Notes under the pieces: generated by a model | What the model was told of the DNA's origin: nothing | Databases searched by the model: none | The model's input: only the letters and a program-made list of their open reading frames with translations | Position numbers and translations under genes: made by a program | Shown: positions 16,590 through 24,671 of the stretch, in pieces | How positions within the stretch are numbered: position 1 is the first letter of the stretch | Layout: each line of letters begins with the position of its first letter | NCBI RefSeq assembly: GCF_035918015.1 | Contig: NZ_CP109132.1 | Span: 7,192,001-7,256,000, forward strand | Source of the DNA: Streptomyces sp. NBC_01754 | GTDB taxonomy: Bacteria; Actinomycetota; Actinomycetes; Streptomycetales; Streptomycetaceae | Direction: 5' to 3' | DNA: 64,000 nucleotides

Positions 16590-17548
16590 AGTGCCCCCCG
16601 TACTGTCGAAGTTCCGGCCGTCGAAAGACCCTGTGCCCGGCCGCTCGTGATGATCAGCATCGCCAGCGCCGCGCCGAGGGTCGCCTGATAGGACTGCCGG
16701 AAGAACGCCACCGGCGTCGCGGTCGCCGAGGCACGCTCGGCGGCGGATCTCCCGGGTATGGCACCGCCGGGTGACATCGCCCCCGCGAGTGCCCGGACGC
16801 CGGCCACCCCCGAGGGAGTGCTCAGCGGATCCACGCCCAGGCAGTACTGGGCGAGCAGGAGCTTCGCGATGAAGTCCCACGCACCGTGACGCACGCACCG
16901 GTCGGTGAGACGATCCACGACGCGCACCGCCTGCTCCCGCGCCTCCCCGGTCAGGCCGGAGTCACGGAACCCGAAGTCGCTGAGGTAGAAGACGGTGTGC
17001 GTGGCCTCGCAGACGTCCGGTTCGGCCGCCGGCTGTGCGGCAGACTGAGCGAGAACGCTTCTCTCGTACAGCTCTTGACGAGACGTCAGGCGGTGCGGGA
17101 TGTCAGCGAGATCGGCGTAGTACCTGGTCTCCAGCTGGAGGTAGGCGGAGGTGCCGCCCGGTGCGAGGCAGCCGTCGGCCGCCAGCCGGGCACGTGCGGC
17201 GCGACGCGCCTCCTCGGCGTTCCGGTCCGGTGCCAGCGCCGCGTACATCAGCTGGAACTGCCGTGCGTACCTCGGGTCGAGGGCGATGAGACCGGGGAAC
17301 TCCGGTCGCCGCCAGGCGCGTTCCACCACCTCGGCGGCCTCGCGGAGAGCGGCGTCCGCCGGTCCGATCCGGTTGCGGACATGGCAGAGCAGCGCGAGTT
17401 GCAGGAGCGCCTTCACCCGGGGGGTCACCGGCAGTTCGGTGCGGGCGGCCGGTGAGTCGAGGTAGCCCGCGTGCAGCCCCACCCATCGCCGGGTGCCCGC
17501 CGACAGACTTGCCACGGCCTCGTCAAGGCCGGCTGGTCGCGTACTCAT
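16586..17548 (-). CDS. DUF6895-like protein, copy 1
   Basis: 320 residues. It shares the conserved blocks of copy 2 (ALLCHV, YAALAPDRN, LETRYYADLA, HTVFYLSDFGFRDSGLTG, LGVDPLSTPSG, PGRSAAERA). Predicted to be an all-helical soluble protein with no cofactor motif. The ATG has GGAGGAGG just upstream and lies 26 bases inside the glycosyltransferase 3' end, so it is translationally coupled to it. The two copies flank the radical SAM gene, which suggests a heteromeric partner pair or separate recognition of leader and core. Function unknown. Confidence 0.78.
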   Translation of the reverse strand: MSTRPAGLDEAVASLSAGTRRWVGLHAGYLDSPAARTELPVTPRVKALLQLALLCHVRNRIGPADAALREAAEVVERAWRRPEFPGLIALDPRYARQFQLMYAALAPDRNAEEARRAARARLAADGCLAPGGTSAYLQLETRYYADLADIPHRLTSRQELYERSVLAQSAAQPAAEPDVCEATHTVFYLSDFGFRDSGLTGEAREQAVRVVDRLTDRCVRHGAWDFIAKLLLAQYCLGVDPLSTPSGVAGVRALAGAMSPGGAIPGRSAAERASATATPVAFFRQSYQATLGAALAMLIITSGRAQGLSTAGTSTVRGAL

Positions 17549-18719
17549 GGTCCTCCTCCGGTGTCGCGGATGCCTGAGCCGTCCGCTCGATGATGTCGGC
17601 CGCGCGGGCGGCGCTCTCCGTGGCGGCCAGCCTGTGGCCGAGCGCACGGGCGCGGGTCCGCAGACCTCGGTCCCGCCACACCGACTCCAGCAGCGCGGAC
17701 GGGGCCACCGACGGGGTGTTCGGGACGCGCGCGGCCACGCCGGCCCGCAGGCAGGCGCCTGCGAGCAGCGGCTGCTCCGAGCCGTTGGGCGAGACGGCGA
17801 GGGGGCGGCCGCGCAACAGAGCGGCCAGTACCGGCGCGGAGGTGCTGTTGGTCAGCACCAGACCGGCCAGGTCGACGAACGGACCCATCCATGGTTTGCG
17901 TACGAGCAGGATGTCGGCGTCCGCCGCGGGGCGCGGGTCCGTGGACCGGCCCCGCTCGACCACCGCCTGGAACCGGCTTCCGGTGAAGGCCCGGTTGAGA
18001 AGGGGCCACAGGCTGCCGCCCCCGAAGAAGCGGCCGAGGTGCACGTAGACGACGGACTTACCGGACCGCTCCAGGTGATCCCTGACCGTGTCGACCTCGG
18101 CCGGGTCCGGGGACGGTTCCCAGGCCAGCGGCCCCACGTGCCGTACCCGCTCGGGTAGTTCCGCGCGTGGGAGCTCCAGCGCCGGATCGCCGCGGAGCAG
18201 CAGCGCGTCGCCGAGCAGGGGGTCGTCCGTCCAGCGGGAGCCGCGCGTGGCCAGACCGGCCTGCTCCCGTACCTCGGTGTACAGCCGCAGTCCTTCGCGG
18301 GTCCGGCTCTCCCGGGACCTGCCCAGGTGAGTCTCGCTCTCGCCGCCGGCCCGGTAGTCCCACAGGTGGACCGAGAGCCCGACCACCACCACGGGGATGT
18401 CGAGTGCCTCGGCGGCGAGCAGGGCTCCGTTGCACAGCACGGAGGTGACCAGCAGATCGGCCCCCGTCTCCCGGGCGGCGCGCAGGGTCGCCCGGTACTG
18501 GGCGAGACCGGTCGTCCCCCACCAGGTGGCGGAGAACGCCCGCTGCCCGCCGTAGTACTCCGCCGCCGTGAACGGCAACCCGGCCTCGGCGGCGACGGGC
18601 GCGGCGGTGGACCGGCCCAGCACACTGACGTGGTGGCCGCGGCCCGTCAGAGCACGTCCGGCCGCGATCACCGGATAGAGGTAGCCGCCGTCGCTGAGGG
18701 GGCAGAGCAGGATGTTCAC
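17523..18719 (-). CDS. GT-B (GT1/MGT-like) glycosyltransferase
   Basis: 398 residues with the two Rossmann domains of UGT-type enzymes. It opens VNILLCPLSDGGYLYPVIAA, and the acceptor domain has VLGRSTAAPVAAEAGLPF. The C-terminal donor domain has VVYVHLGRFFGGGSLWPLL and LTNSTSAPVLAALLRGRPL, then PNGSEQPLLAGACLRAG, the usual nucleotide-sugar site although the typical HGG triad is replaced by NSTS. GTG is chosen because GGGAGG lies five bases upstream; the open frame continues further upstream without a ribosome site. Probably transfers a sugar to the precursor peptide or product. Confidence 0.82.
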   Translation of the reverse strand: MNILLCPLSDGGYLYPVIAAGRALTGRGHHVSVLGRSTAAPVAAEAGLPFTAAEYYGGQRAFSATWWGTTGLAQYRATLRAARETGADLLVTSVLCNGALLAAEALDIPVVVVGLSVHLWDYRAGGESETHLGRSRESRTREGLRLYTEVREQAGLATRGSRWTDDPLLGDALLLRGDPALELPRAELPERVRHVGPLAWEPSPDPAEVDTVRDHLERSGKSVVYVHLGRFFGGGSLWPLLNRAFTGSRFQAVVERGRSTDPRPAADADILLVRKPWMGPFVDLAGLVLTNSTSAPVLAALLRGRPLAVSPNGSEQPLLAGACLRAGVAARVPNTPSVAPSALLESVWRDRGLRTRARALGHRLAATESAARAADIIERTAQASATPEEDHEYATSRP

Positions 18720-18892
18720 GACGCCTCCCGGCCCGGGAGGACCACCCGGTGTGCCACCCGCGAGGGGACCGGCGCACTGCCGGAAGAGGCGGGCGGCGGG
18801 GTGGCGCACGGTTCGTGGTGATCTCGTGTGAGGTTCCGCCGGAGGGCGTGCGGGCGCCGGCGCTGTGCCGGAAGTCTGGCGGCGGAGGTCAT
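18716..18892 (-). CDS. possible small basic protein between precursor and glycosyltransferase
   Basis: 58 codons from an ATG with GGGAG eight bases upstream, ending in a GTGA overlap with the glycosyltransferase start. The product is arginine- and proline-rich (RLPAQRRRPHALRRNL) with one cysteine and no recognised domain. Third-position G+C is about 80%, only a little above background. It may be a real coupling ORF or chance. The start-stop overlap is the best argument for it. Confidence 0.3.
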   Translation of the reverse strand: MTSAARLPAQRRRPHALRRNLTRDHHEPCATPPPASSGSAPVPSRVAHRVVLPGREAS

Positions 18893-18950
18893 TTCGGCGC
18901 TCCCTCGGGGTGTGACCGGTGGTGGTGGGCCCCGGAGCGGGGGCAACCGC

Positions 18951-18992
18951 GGGCTGCCAGACCACCGGCACGAGGCCGGAGTCTGGCAGCCC
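18951..18992 (-). terminator. strong hairpin downstream of the precursor gene
   Basis: GGGCTGCCAGAC at 18951-18962 and its exact complement at 18981-18992 give a perfect 12-bp stem. Inside it CCGGC-acgag-GCCGG adds five more pairs, so nearly the whole 42 bases fold. It begins 34 bases after the precursor stop. There is no T-tract, as is common for streptomycete terminators. A partial terminator here would make the peptide mRNA more abundant than the biosynthetic genes. Confidence 0.65.
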
Positions 18993-19025
18993 GTTCATTG
19001 ATCAGTCAGGATCCGACGTAACGGC

Positions 19026-19160
19026 TCAGAGCGCGCTGGTGCCGTTGATGATGCAGCCGGGCTGAAGGTCGCCGATCTGGGTGTGGGCCACGACCTCCAT
19101 CTCCTCGTTCTCGGCCTCGACCTCGATGTCAGCCTGCTCCGGGTTCGTGTTCTCGGGCAT
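19026..19160 (-). CDS. RiPP precursor peptide (44 residues)
   Basis: A very strong ribosome site (AAGGAGGA, six bases before the ATG) precedes a 44-codon gene. Residues 1-30 form an acidic leader (11 Glu/Asp, many in the stretch DIEVEAENEEMEVV). The tail HTQIGDLQPGCIINGTSAL has no charge except one Asp, and has a single Cys at residue 36 and a Thr/Ser/Asn-rich end. This leader/core contrast plus the adjacent radical SAM, glycosyltransferase and exporter genes is the basis for the call. Leader cleavage could fall near residue 30 (IG-D) or before the PGC. No known RiPP core is recognised. Confidence 0.72.
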   Translation of the reverse strand: MPENTNPEQADIEVEAENEEMEVVAHTQIGDLQPGCIINGTSAL

Positions 19161-19266
19161 CCTGTCCTCCTTGACTGGCGGCGTCTGCTACGCCGACTGA
19201 GAAGAACGTACGAGCGCCAGGTATGGGAACGTCCGACCGCCGGTTCGGTGCCGGTATGTGAGCAAG

Positions 19267-20493
19267 TCAGCGCGCTGGGTGGTGCCTCGGGGTTCGCCGG
19301 CCGCAGTGCAGGGGGGCGGGGACGGGGCCCGGAGATCCCGTGCGGGCGAAGTCGGACCAGGCGGTGCGCAGGGTCGTGCCGATCGTCTCGATCTCCTCCC
19401 ACGCCGCGTCCCCGAGCATCGGCGAACCGCGCCAGGCGTTCCGGGTGCCCAGCAGCAGCGGCAGTTCGACGCAGTGGGTGGCGCCGAAGGCCGATCCGGC
19501 GGGCCGCCAGTCGAGGCGGTACGTGTGTACCCGGGCTCCGGCCCGCGCCAGCCGTGCCCCGAACCTGCCGAGCGGTTCCGCGTACGTCCGGCGGGTCAGC
19601 TCCCCGGCGTCGCCGTCCTCACCGGGGAACGCGGTCATGTCGTCGGCGTTCCAGCCGTACATGACGTCCATGCCACGCACGTTCTCCTCGAAGGAGGTGC
19701 CGGGGGAGTGGGCGGGTCCGGTGTACTCGACCGGGTTGAACGGCGGTTCCAGGGTGCTGCCGGTCCGACGCCGGTGGGCCACCGCCGTCTTTCGCTGCGC
19801 CTCCAGGATCGCGGGGAGTCCGGCGGTGCGGGGGTCGTCCGCGAGGAGGCGGGCGAAGGTCCGGCCCAGGGCGAGGGCTTCGGGGCGGGGGCGGGCGGCG
19901 ATCGACAGCGGGGGGCTCTGGAGGATCGCGCGGTGGAAGAGGCCCCGGGCCTCGGGCATCTCCATCAGCAGCCGGATGGACAGGGCGCCGGCGGACTGCC
20001 CGAAGGCCGTGACGTTGCCGGGGTCGCCCCCGTACGCGGCGATGTGGGTGTTCACCCAGCGGAGAGCCTCGAGCTGGTCGTACAGGCCGAGGTTGCCCTC
20101 GCTGACTCCGTCGAGGCAGAGGTACCCGAGCGCCCCGAGACGGTAGTTGACCGCGACGACCACCACGTCGCCCTGGTCGGCGAGCGCCCCGCCGTCGTAC
20201 CAGTCCCTGATGCCGGCGCCGCTGCTGAACCCGCCGCCGTGGAACCACACCATGACCGGCCGGGCCCGGGAGTCGCGGGCCGGTGTGGTGACCGACAGGT
20301 TGAGGCAGTCCTCGCCCTGGGGGCGGCTGTCGAGGGGCGGGCCCATCACCGCGTCGAGACGGGAGGGCAGTTGCGGACAGATCTCGCCGCTCGACGGGCG
20401 CGCGTCCTGGGCTGGCACGGAGCGGGGGCGCGCGAAGCGCTCCGCGGTGGCGTAGCGGACGGGCCCGGTCCGGGCCCTCGTCGACGCGGTCAT
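19267..20493 (-). CDS. type-B carboxylesterase, shortened
   Basis: 408 residues of the carboxylesterase/PnbA family: GEDCLNLSVTTPA, oxyanion WFHGGGFSSGAG near residue 90, nucleophile FGQSAGALS near 175, later acid and histidine in GATHCVELPLLLG. Cytoplasmic. It lacks the usual N-terminal FxGIPYAxPP block, and the C-terminus ends in an Arg/Pro/His tail instead of the normal WPAY-type helix, so it is about 70-80 residues short of typical members. The start is the ATG with GGAGG six bases upstream. It follows the MFS symporter gene on the same strand and may hydrolyse an imported aromatic ester. Confidence 0.82.
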   Translation of the reverse strand: MTASTRARTGPVRYATAERFARPRSVPAQDARPSSGEICPQLPSRLDAVMGPPLDSRPQGEDCLNLSVTTPARDSRARPVMVWFHGGGFSSGAGIRDWYDGGALADQGDVVVVAVNYRLGALGYLCLDGVSEGNLGLYDQLEALRWVNTHIAAYGGDPGNVTAFGQSAGALSIRLLMEMPEARGLFHRAILQSPPLSIAARPRPEALALGRTFARLLADDPRTAGLPAILEAQRKTAVAHRRRTGSTLEPPFNPVEYTGPAHSPGTSFEENVRGMDVMYGWNADDMTAFPGEDGDAGELTRRTYAEPLGRFGARLARAGARVHTYRLDWRPAGSAFGATHCVELPLLLGTRNAWRGSPMLGDAAWEEIETIGTTLRTAWSDFARTGSPGPVPAPLHCGRRTPRHHPAR

Positions 20494-20676
20494 GCGATAC
20501 CTCCACAATCGGCCGGCCCGGCCCCTCGTGGAGGGGGCGGACCGGCGGCAACCGGGCGCCGCGCGGGGCCCGTGGGAACCGTACGCGCGACGGGTGCGGG
20601 GCGGCGGCCGAGCTCCGGGGCCCGTGCCGTGCCGGCGAGCGGTGGCCCCCGGGCGCGGTGGCCGCGCGGGGCCGGA

Positions 20677-22020
20677 TCAGACCTGGGAGAGGGCCTTGGC
20701 AGGGGGCTCGACCCCGTCGGCCGGCCCGTCGGGCACGACGCGGAACAGCGCGATCGCGCCGCCGAGGCTGATGGCGCACATCGTGACGAGATACCACGTC
20801 ACACCGGCCGAGGAACCACCGTCGCCCAGCAGTGCGGTGGAGATCATCGGGGCGAGGCCGCCGCCGAGGATGGCGCCGGTCTGGAGGATCAGGGAGGAAC
20901 CCGAATACCGCACGTGGGCGGGGAAGGTGTCGGCGATGATCCCGCCCTGAACACAGTGTGTCACCGGAATGATGAGGCCCATTCCGGCGAGAGCGACGAG
21001 GGCGAGGACATTGCTGCCCGTGTCGTACAGCGGGAAGAAGACGGCGCACCATGCCAGGATCGCCGCGGAACCGCCGATGAACATCGCCCGCCGGCCGTGC
21101 CGGTCGGCGATTTTCGTCCACACCGGAATGGTCGCGAACCACAGCACGGCGGCCGCGGTCACACTGAGAATAAGGAATTGCCGGTCGTAGCCGAGGTTCT
21201 TGGTGCCGTAGGACAGGGTGAACACCATGAACACGTAGGCGACGGCGGAGTTCGCGACGACGGCGAGCAGCGTCAGCCCGAGGCGGGGGAATCCGACCTT
21301 GAACGATTCCGCGAGCGGGAACCTGACGACGTCGTCCTGTTCGAGGACGCGGTTGAACGACGGGGACTCGGTGACGCGGAGCCGGATCACCAGACCCACC
21401 GCGACGAGGACGAAGCTCAGCAGGAAGGGTATCCGCCAGCCCCATGAGGTGAACGCGTTGTCGCCCATGAGCGAGTTGGTGACGAGGAAGATGATGTTGG
21501 CCAGGACCAGGCCGGCGGGGGTGCCCATCTGGGGGAACCCCGCGTAGAGGTTCCGCTTGCCCTTCGGGGCGTGCTCCATCGACATCAGCGTCGCGCCCGC
21601 GCCCTCACCCCCGAGGCCGATGCCCTGGACGATACGCAGGAGAACGAGCAGGACCGGCGCCCAGAAACCGATCGAGTCGTAGTTCGGAATGGCGCCGATG
21701 AGGGTGGAGCCGATTCCCATCATGACGAGGGAGACCACCAGGGTCGCCTTTCGTCCGATGCGGTCCCCGAAATGACCGAAGACCAGACCGCCGAGCGGCC
21801 GGGCGACGAAACCGACGGCAAGCGTGCTGAACGCCGCCAGTGTGCCCGCCGTCGGGCTCAGCGAAGGAAAGAACTGCTTGTCGAAGATGAGGGCGGCGGC
21901 TGTGCCGTAGAGGAAGAAGTCGTACCACTCGAGTGTGGTGCCGGCCAGCGTCGCGACCGCTGTTCTTCCCGGAGCGGTTGCGGCACCGCCCGCTTTTTCT
22001 TCTGGAGACGGATTACTCAT
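20677..22020 (-). CDS. MFS metabolite:H+ symporter (MHS family)
   Basis: 447 residues. TTLEWYDFFLYGTAAALIF is the helix-1 signature of the MHS family (ShiA, ProP, PcaK-like acids), followed by RPLGGLVFGHFGDRIGRKA (loop 2-3). About twelve helices. Members import aromatic or other organic acids with protons. It diverges from the 3-hydroxyanthranilate operon across a region holding two matched operators, so the likely cargo is 3-hydroxyanthranilate, kynurenine or a related acid. The esterase gene follows on the same strand. Confidence 0.88.
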   Translation of the reverse strand: MSNPSPEEKAGGAATAPGRTAVATLAGTTLEWYDFFLYGTAAALIFDKQFFPSLSPTAGTLAAFSTLAVGFVARPLGGLVFGHFGDRIGRKATLVVSLVMMGIGSTLIGAIPNYDSIGFWAPVLLVLLRIVQGIGLGGEGAGATLMSMEHAPKGKRNLYAGFPQMGTPAGLVLANIIFLVTNSLMGDNAFTSWGWRIPFLLSFVLVAVGLVIRLRVTESPSFNRVLEQDDVVRFPLAESFKVGFPRLGLTLLAVVANSAVAYVFMVFTLSYGTKNLGYDRQFLILSVTAAAVLWFATIPVWTKIADRHGRRAMFIGGSAAILAWCAVFFPLYDTGSNVLALVALAGMGLIIPVTHCVQGGIIADTFPAHVRYSGSSLILQTGAILGGGLAPMISTALLGDGGSSAGVTWYLVTMCAISLGGAIALFRVVPDGPADGVEPPAKALSQV

Positions 22021-22156
22021 GGGATGACCTATCGCTTGGGTGACTCGCGGTCTTCCGCTCGGCGAAGCCGCTGCGGCGGCCGGCGTGTATGACGCGTTAA
22101 CGGTGGATACTCACCCCGTGAGACATGACGCACAAATGCCGAATCGGGGACTTGGT

Positions 22157-22172
22157 ATACCGGTTCGGGTAT
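22157..22172. promoter_or_regulatory. operator copy 1, ATACC-N6-GGTAT
   Basis: Perfect 5-bp dyad ATACC-ggttcg-GGTAT in the 315-base region between the MHS symporter and the aldehyde dehydrogenase. Its twin lies 107 bases further on. LysR-family sites are AT-rich dyads of about this size, and a LysR gene closes the operon. The binding protein is inferred. Confidence 0.55.
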
Positions 22173-22263
22173 GCCGGCCGGTCGGCGGGCCGTCGGTCCG
22201 GCACGTGTCCGGACGCGCCGGTTCGGTCACCCCGTCCAGTCACCCCGTCTGCGGAGGGGCGGC

Positions 22264-22279
22264 ATACCGACTCTGGTAT
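22264..22279. promoter_or_regulatory. operator copy 2, ATACC-N6-GGTAT
   Basis: Second perfect dyad, ATACC-gactct-GGTAT, extended by one pair to CATACC/GGTATG. It lies 56 bases before the aldehyde dehydrogenase start. Spacing to copy 1 is about ten helical turns, which would allow looping or cooperative binding across the divergent promoters. Confidence 0.58.
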
Positions 22280-22335
22280 GTCACGCCACGAAAAGTTCAT
22301 TTGTTTGATATGGCTGCACCTCCCAGAGTGAGGGC

Positions 22336-23811
22336 ATGACGGCAGATACTGGGCGGTGGATCCGCAATTTCGTTGACGGACGGTTCGTCGAACCCGACGA
22401 GCGGCGCAGCTTCGGCAAGGTGGACCCGGCCACCGGGTCGGTACACGCTCGCGTCCACGAGGCGGACGAGCCCCTCGTGGACCGCGCCGTGGCCGCGGCC
22501 CGACGCGCCCTGGACGACGGCTGGGCGAGTACGGCGGTACGTGAGAGGGCAGCACTGCTGCGCCGCGCCGCGGACCGGATCGAGGAACGCTTCGAGGAGT
22601 TCGTCGCGGCGGAGATCGCCGACACGGGCAAGCCGGTCACGCAGGCGCGCGAACTGGACGTGGCACGGGCCGTCGCGAACTTCCGCACCTTCGCGGACGT
22701 GGTCGCCGCGGCGGGCCAGGAGTCGTTCCTCACCGACCTCGCGGGCGGCAAACAGGCCCTCAACTACGCGGTCCGCAAGCCGCTCGGCGTCGTCGCGGTC
22801 ATCGTGCCGTGGAACCTGCCGCTCCTCCTGCTGACCTGGAAGATCGCACCCGCCCTCGCCTGCGGCAACGCGGTGGTCGTCAAGCCCAGCGAGGAGACGC
22901 CCGGTACGGCCACCCTGCTGGCCGAGGTCCTCGCCGAGGCAGGCCTCCCCGCCGGCGTGTACAACGTCGTCCACGGGTTCGGCGGCGGATCCGCCGGTGA
23001 GTACGTGACGTCCCACCCCGGGATCGACGGCGTGACCTTCACCGGTTCCTCGGCGACCGGTTCGCACGTCATGAAGACGGTCGCGCCCCGGGTCCGCCCG
23101 GTGTCGTTCGAACTCGGCGGCAAGAACGCCGCCATCGTCTTCGACGACGTCGACATCGACGAGGCGCTGGCCGGACTCAGCAGGTCGGTGTTCACCAACA
23201 CCGGTCAGGTGTGCCTGTGCACCGAGCGGGTGTACGTGCAGCGGTCCGTGTTCGACGAGATCGCGGGCGGGCTCGTCGAGAAGGCCCGGGGCCTGCGGCT
23301 CGGGCGTCCGCTGGACGAGGCGACCACCACGGGCCCGTTGATCTCGCAGACCCACCGGGACAAGGTCCTCCGCTACTTCGAACTGGCGGAGCGGGCCGGT
23401 GCCGAGGTGATCACCGGCGGTGGGGTTCCCCGGCTGGGGGAGGGCCTGGACGGCGGTTCGTGGATCGAGCCGACGCTGTGGACCGGCCTGACCAACGCCG
23501 ACCGGGTCGTACGCGAGGAGATCTTCGGCCCGGTGGCCGCGCTCATCCCCTTCGACACCGAGGCCGAGGCCGTCGCCCTGGCCAACGACACCGACTACGG
23601 CCTCGCGGCGTCGGTGTGGACCAACGACCTGCGGCGCGGGCACCGTGTGGCGCAGTCGATGAACGTGGGCATGGCCTGGGTCAACACCTGGTTCCTGCGC
23701 GACCTGCGCTCACCCTTCGGCGGGGTCGGGCTCTCGGGCATCGGCCGCGAGGGCGGCGAATCCTCCCTGCACTTCTACACCGAGCCGACGAATGTGTGCG
23801 TACAGCTGTGA
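22336..23811 (+). CDS. 2-aminomuconate / 2-hydroxymuconate semialdehyde dehydrogenase
   Basis: 491 residues of the NAD-dependent aldehyde dehydrogenase family. VIVPWNLPLLLLTWKIAPAL and GFGGGSAGE shape the cofactor site; ELGGKNAAIVF carries the general-base Glu and TNTGQVCLCTERV the catalytic Cys. Length and neighbours point to the NbaE/AmnC-type enzyme that oxidises 2-aminomuconate semialdehyde. First gene of a seven-gene operon (with one scar) for 3-hydroxyanthranilate breakdown. The stop overlaps the hydratase GTG start by four bases. Confidence 0.88.
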   Translation: MTADTGRWIRNFVDGRFVEPDERRSFGKVDPATGSVHARVHEADEPLVDRAVAAARRALDDGWASTAVRERAALLRRAADRIEERFEEFVAAEIADTGKPVTQARELDVARAVANFRTFADVVAAAGQESFLTDLAGGKQALNYAVRKPLGVVAVIVPWNLPLLLLTWKIAPALACGNAVVVKPSEETPGTATLLAEVLAEAGLPAGVYNVVHGFGGGSAGEYVTSHPGIDGVTFTGSSATGSHVMKTVAPRVRPVSFELGGKNAAIVFDDVDIDEALAGLSRSVFTNTGQVCLCTERVYVQRSVFDEIAGGLVEKARGLRLGRPLDEATTTGPLISQTHRDKVLRYFELAERAGAEVITGGGVPRLGEGLDGGSWIEPTLWTGLTNADRVVREEIFGPVAALIPFDTEAEAVALANDTDYGLAASVWTNDLRRGHRVAQSMNVGMAWVNTWFLRDLRSPFGGVGLSGIGREGGESSLHFYTEPTNVCVQL

Positions 23812-24671
23812 CTCCACTCTTGGGCAACGACGAGAACACCGGCAGCGACGAGAACACGGGCACCGACGACGGCACCGGCACCGACGGGCGGATCGAAGCC
23901 GCCGCCGCACTGCTCACCACCGCCGCGGTCACCCGCACCCCCTGCGCACCGGTTCGGCGGTATCTGGGCGCGACCGACATCGACGCCGCCTACGAGGTGC
24001 AGCGCCGCGTCGCCGCCGCCAGGGCCGCCTCCGGGGCGCGCAGGGTGGGCGCCAAGATCGGGCTCACCGCCCCTGTCGTGCAGCAGCAGTTCGGCGTGTT
24101 CCAGCCGGACTTCGGGGTGCTCTTCGACGACATGACGTACGCCCACGGCGAGCCGCTGCCGCTCGGCCGGTTCCTCCAGCCGCGCGCGGAGGGCGAGATC
24201 GCCTTCGTGCTCGGCCGTGACCTGGACCTGCCCGGCGCCGGTGTCGCGGACGTTCTGCGGGCCACCGAATTCGTGCTCCCCGCCGTCGAGATCGTGGACT
24301 CCCGGATCACCGACTGGGACCTGACCATCACCGACACCGTGGCGGACAACGCCTCCAGCGGCGCGGTCGTCCTCGGGACCACTCCGTACACGCTCGACGC
24401 CCGGGACCTCTCCCGGGTCGGTATGACGCTCCACCAGGACGGCGAACCGGTCTCGTTCGGCGCGGGCCACGCCTGCCTCGGCTCGCCCGTCGTCGCCGTG
24501 GCCTGGCTGGCGCGCGAAATGGGCCGGCGCGGACAGCCGCTGCGCGCCGGTGACGTCGTGATGTCCGGTGCGCTCGGGCCGATGGTCCCCATCGCCGGAC
24601 CGGGGCGGTTCCGGCTGGAGCTGGACGGACTGGGCGAGGTCGAGGCAGTCATCGAGGAGGAGACCAAGTGA
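23808..24671 (+). CDS. 2-oxopent-4-enoate hydratase (NbaH/MhpD-like)
   Basis: 287 residues of the hydratase/decarboxylase superfamily. RRVGAKIGLT near residue 75, EGEIAFVLGRDL and LPAVEIVDSRITDWDL supply metal-binding Glu residues, and VADNASSGAVVLG follows. It hydrates 2-hydroxypenta-2,4-dienoate to 4-hydroxy-2-oxovalerate. The first 30 residues are a low-complexity tail made from an imperfect repeat (NDENTGSDENTGTDDGTGTDG) not expected in the family, so the true start may be downstream; the GTG here is favoured by the GTGA overlap with the dehydrogenase stop. Confidence 0.85.
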   Translation: MTPLLGNDENTGSDENTGTDDGTGTDGRIEAAAALLTTAAVTRTPCAPVRRYLGATDIDAAYEVQRRVAAARAASGARRVGAKIGLTAPVVQQQFGVFQPDFGVLFDDMTYAHGEPLPLGRFLQPRAEGEIAFVLGRDLDLPGAGVADVLRATEFVLPAVEIVDSRITDWDLTITDTVADNASSGAVVLGTTPYTLDARDLSRVGMTLHQDGEPVSFGAGHACLGSPVVAVAWLAREMGRRGQPLRAGDVVMSGALGPMVPIAGPGRFRLELDGLGEVEAVIEEETK

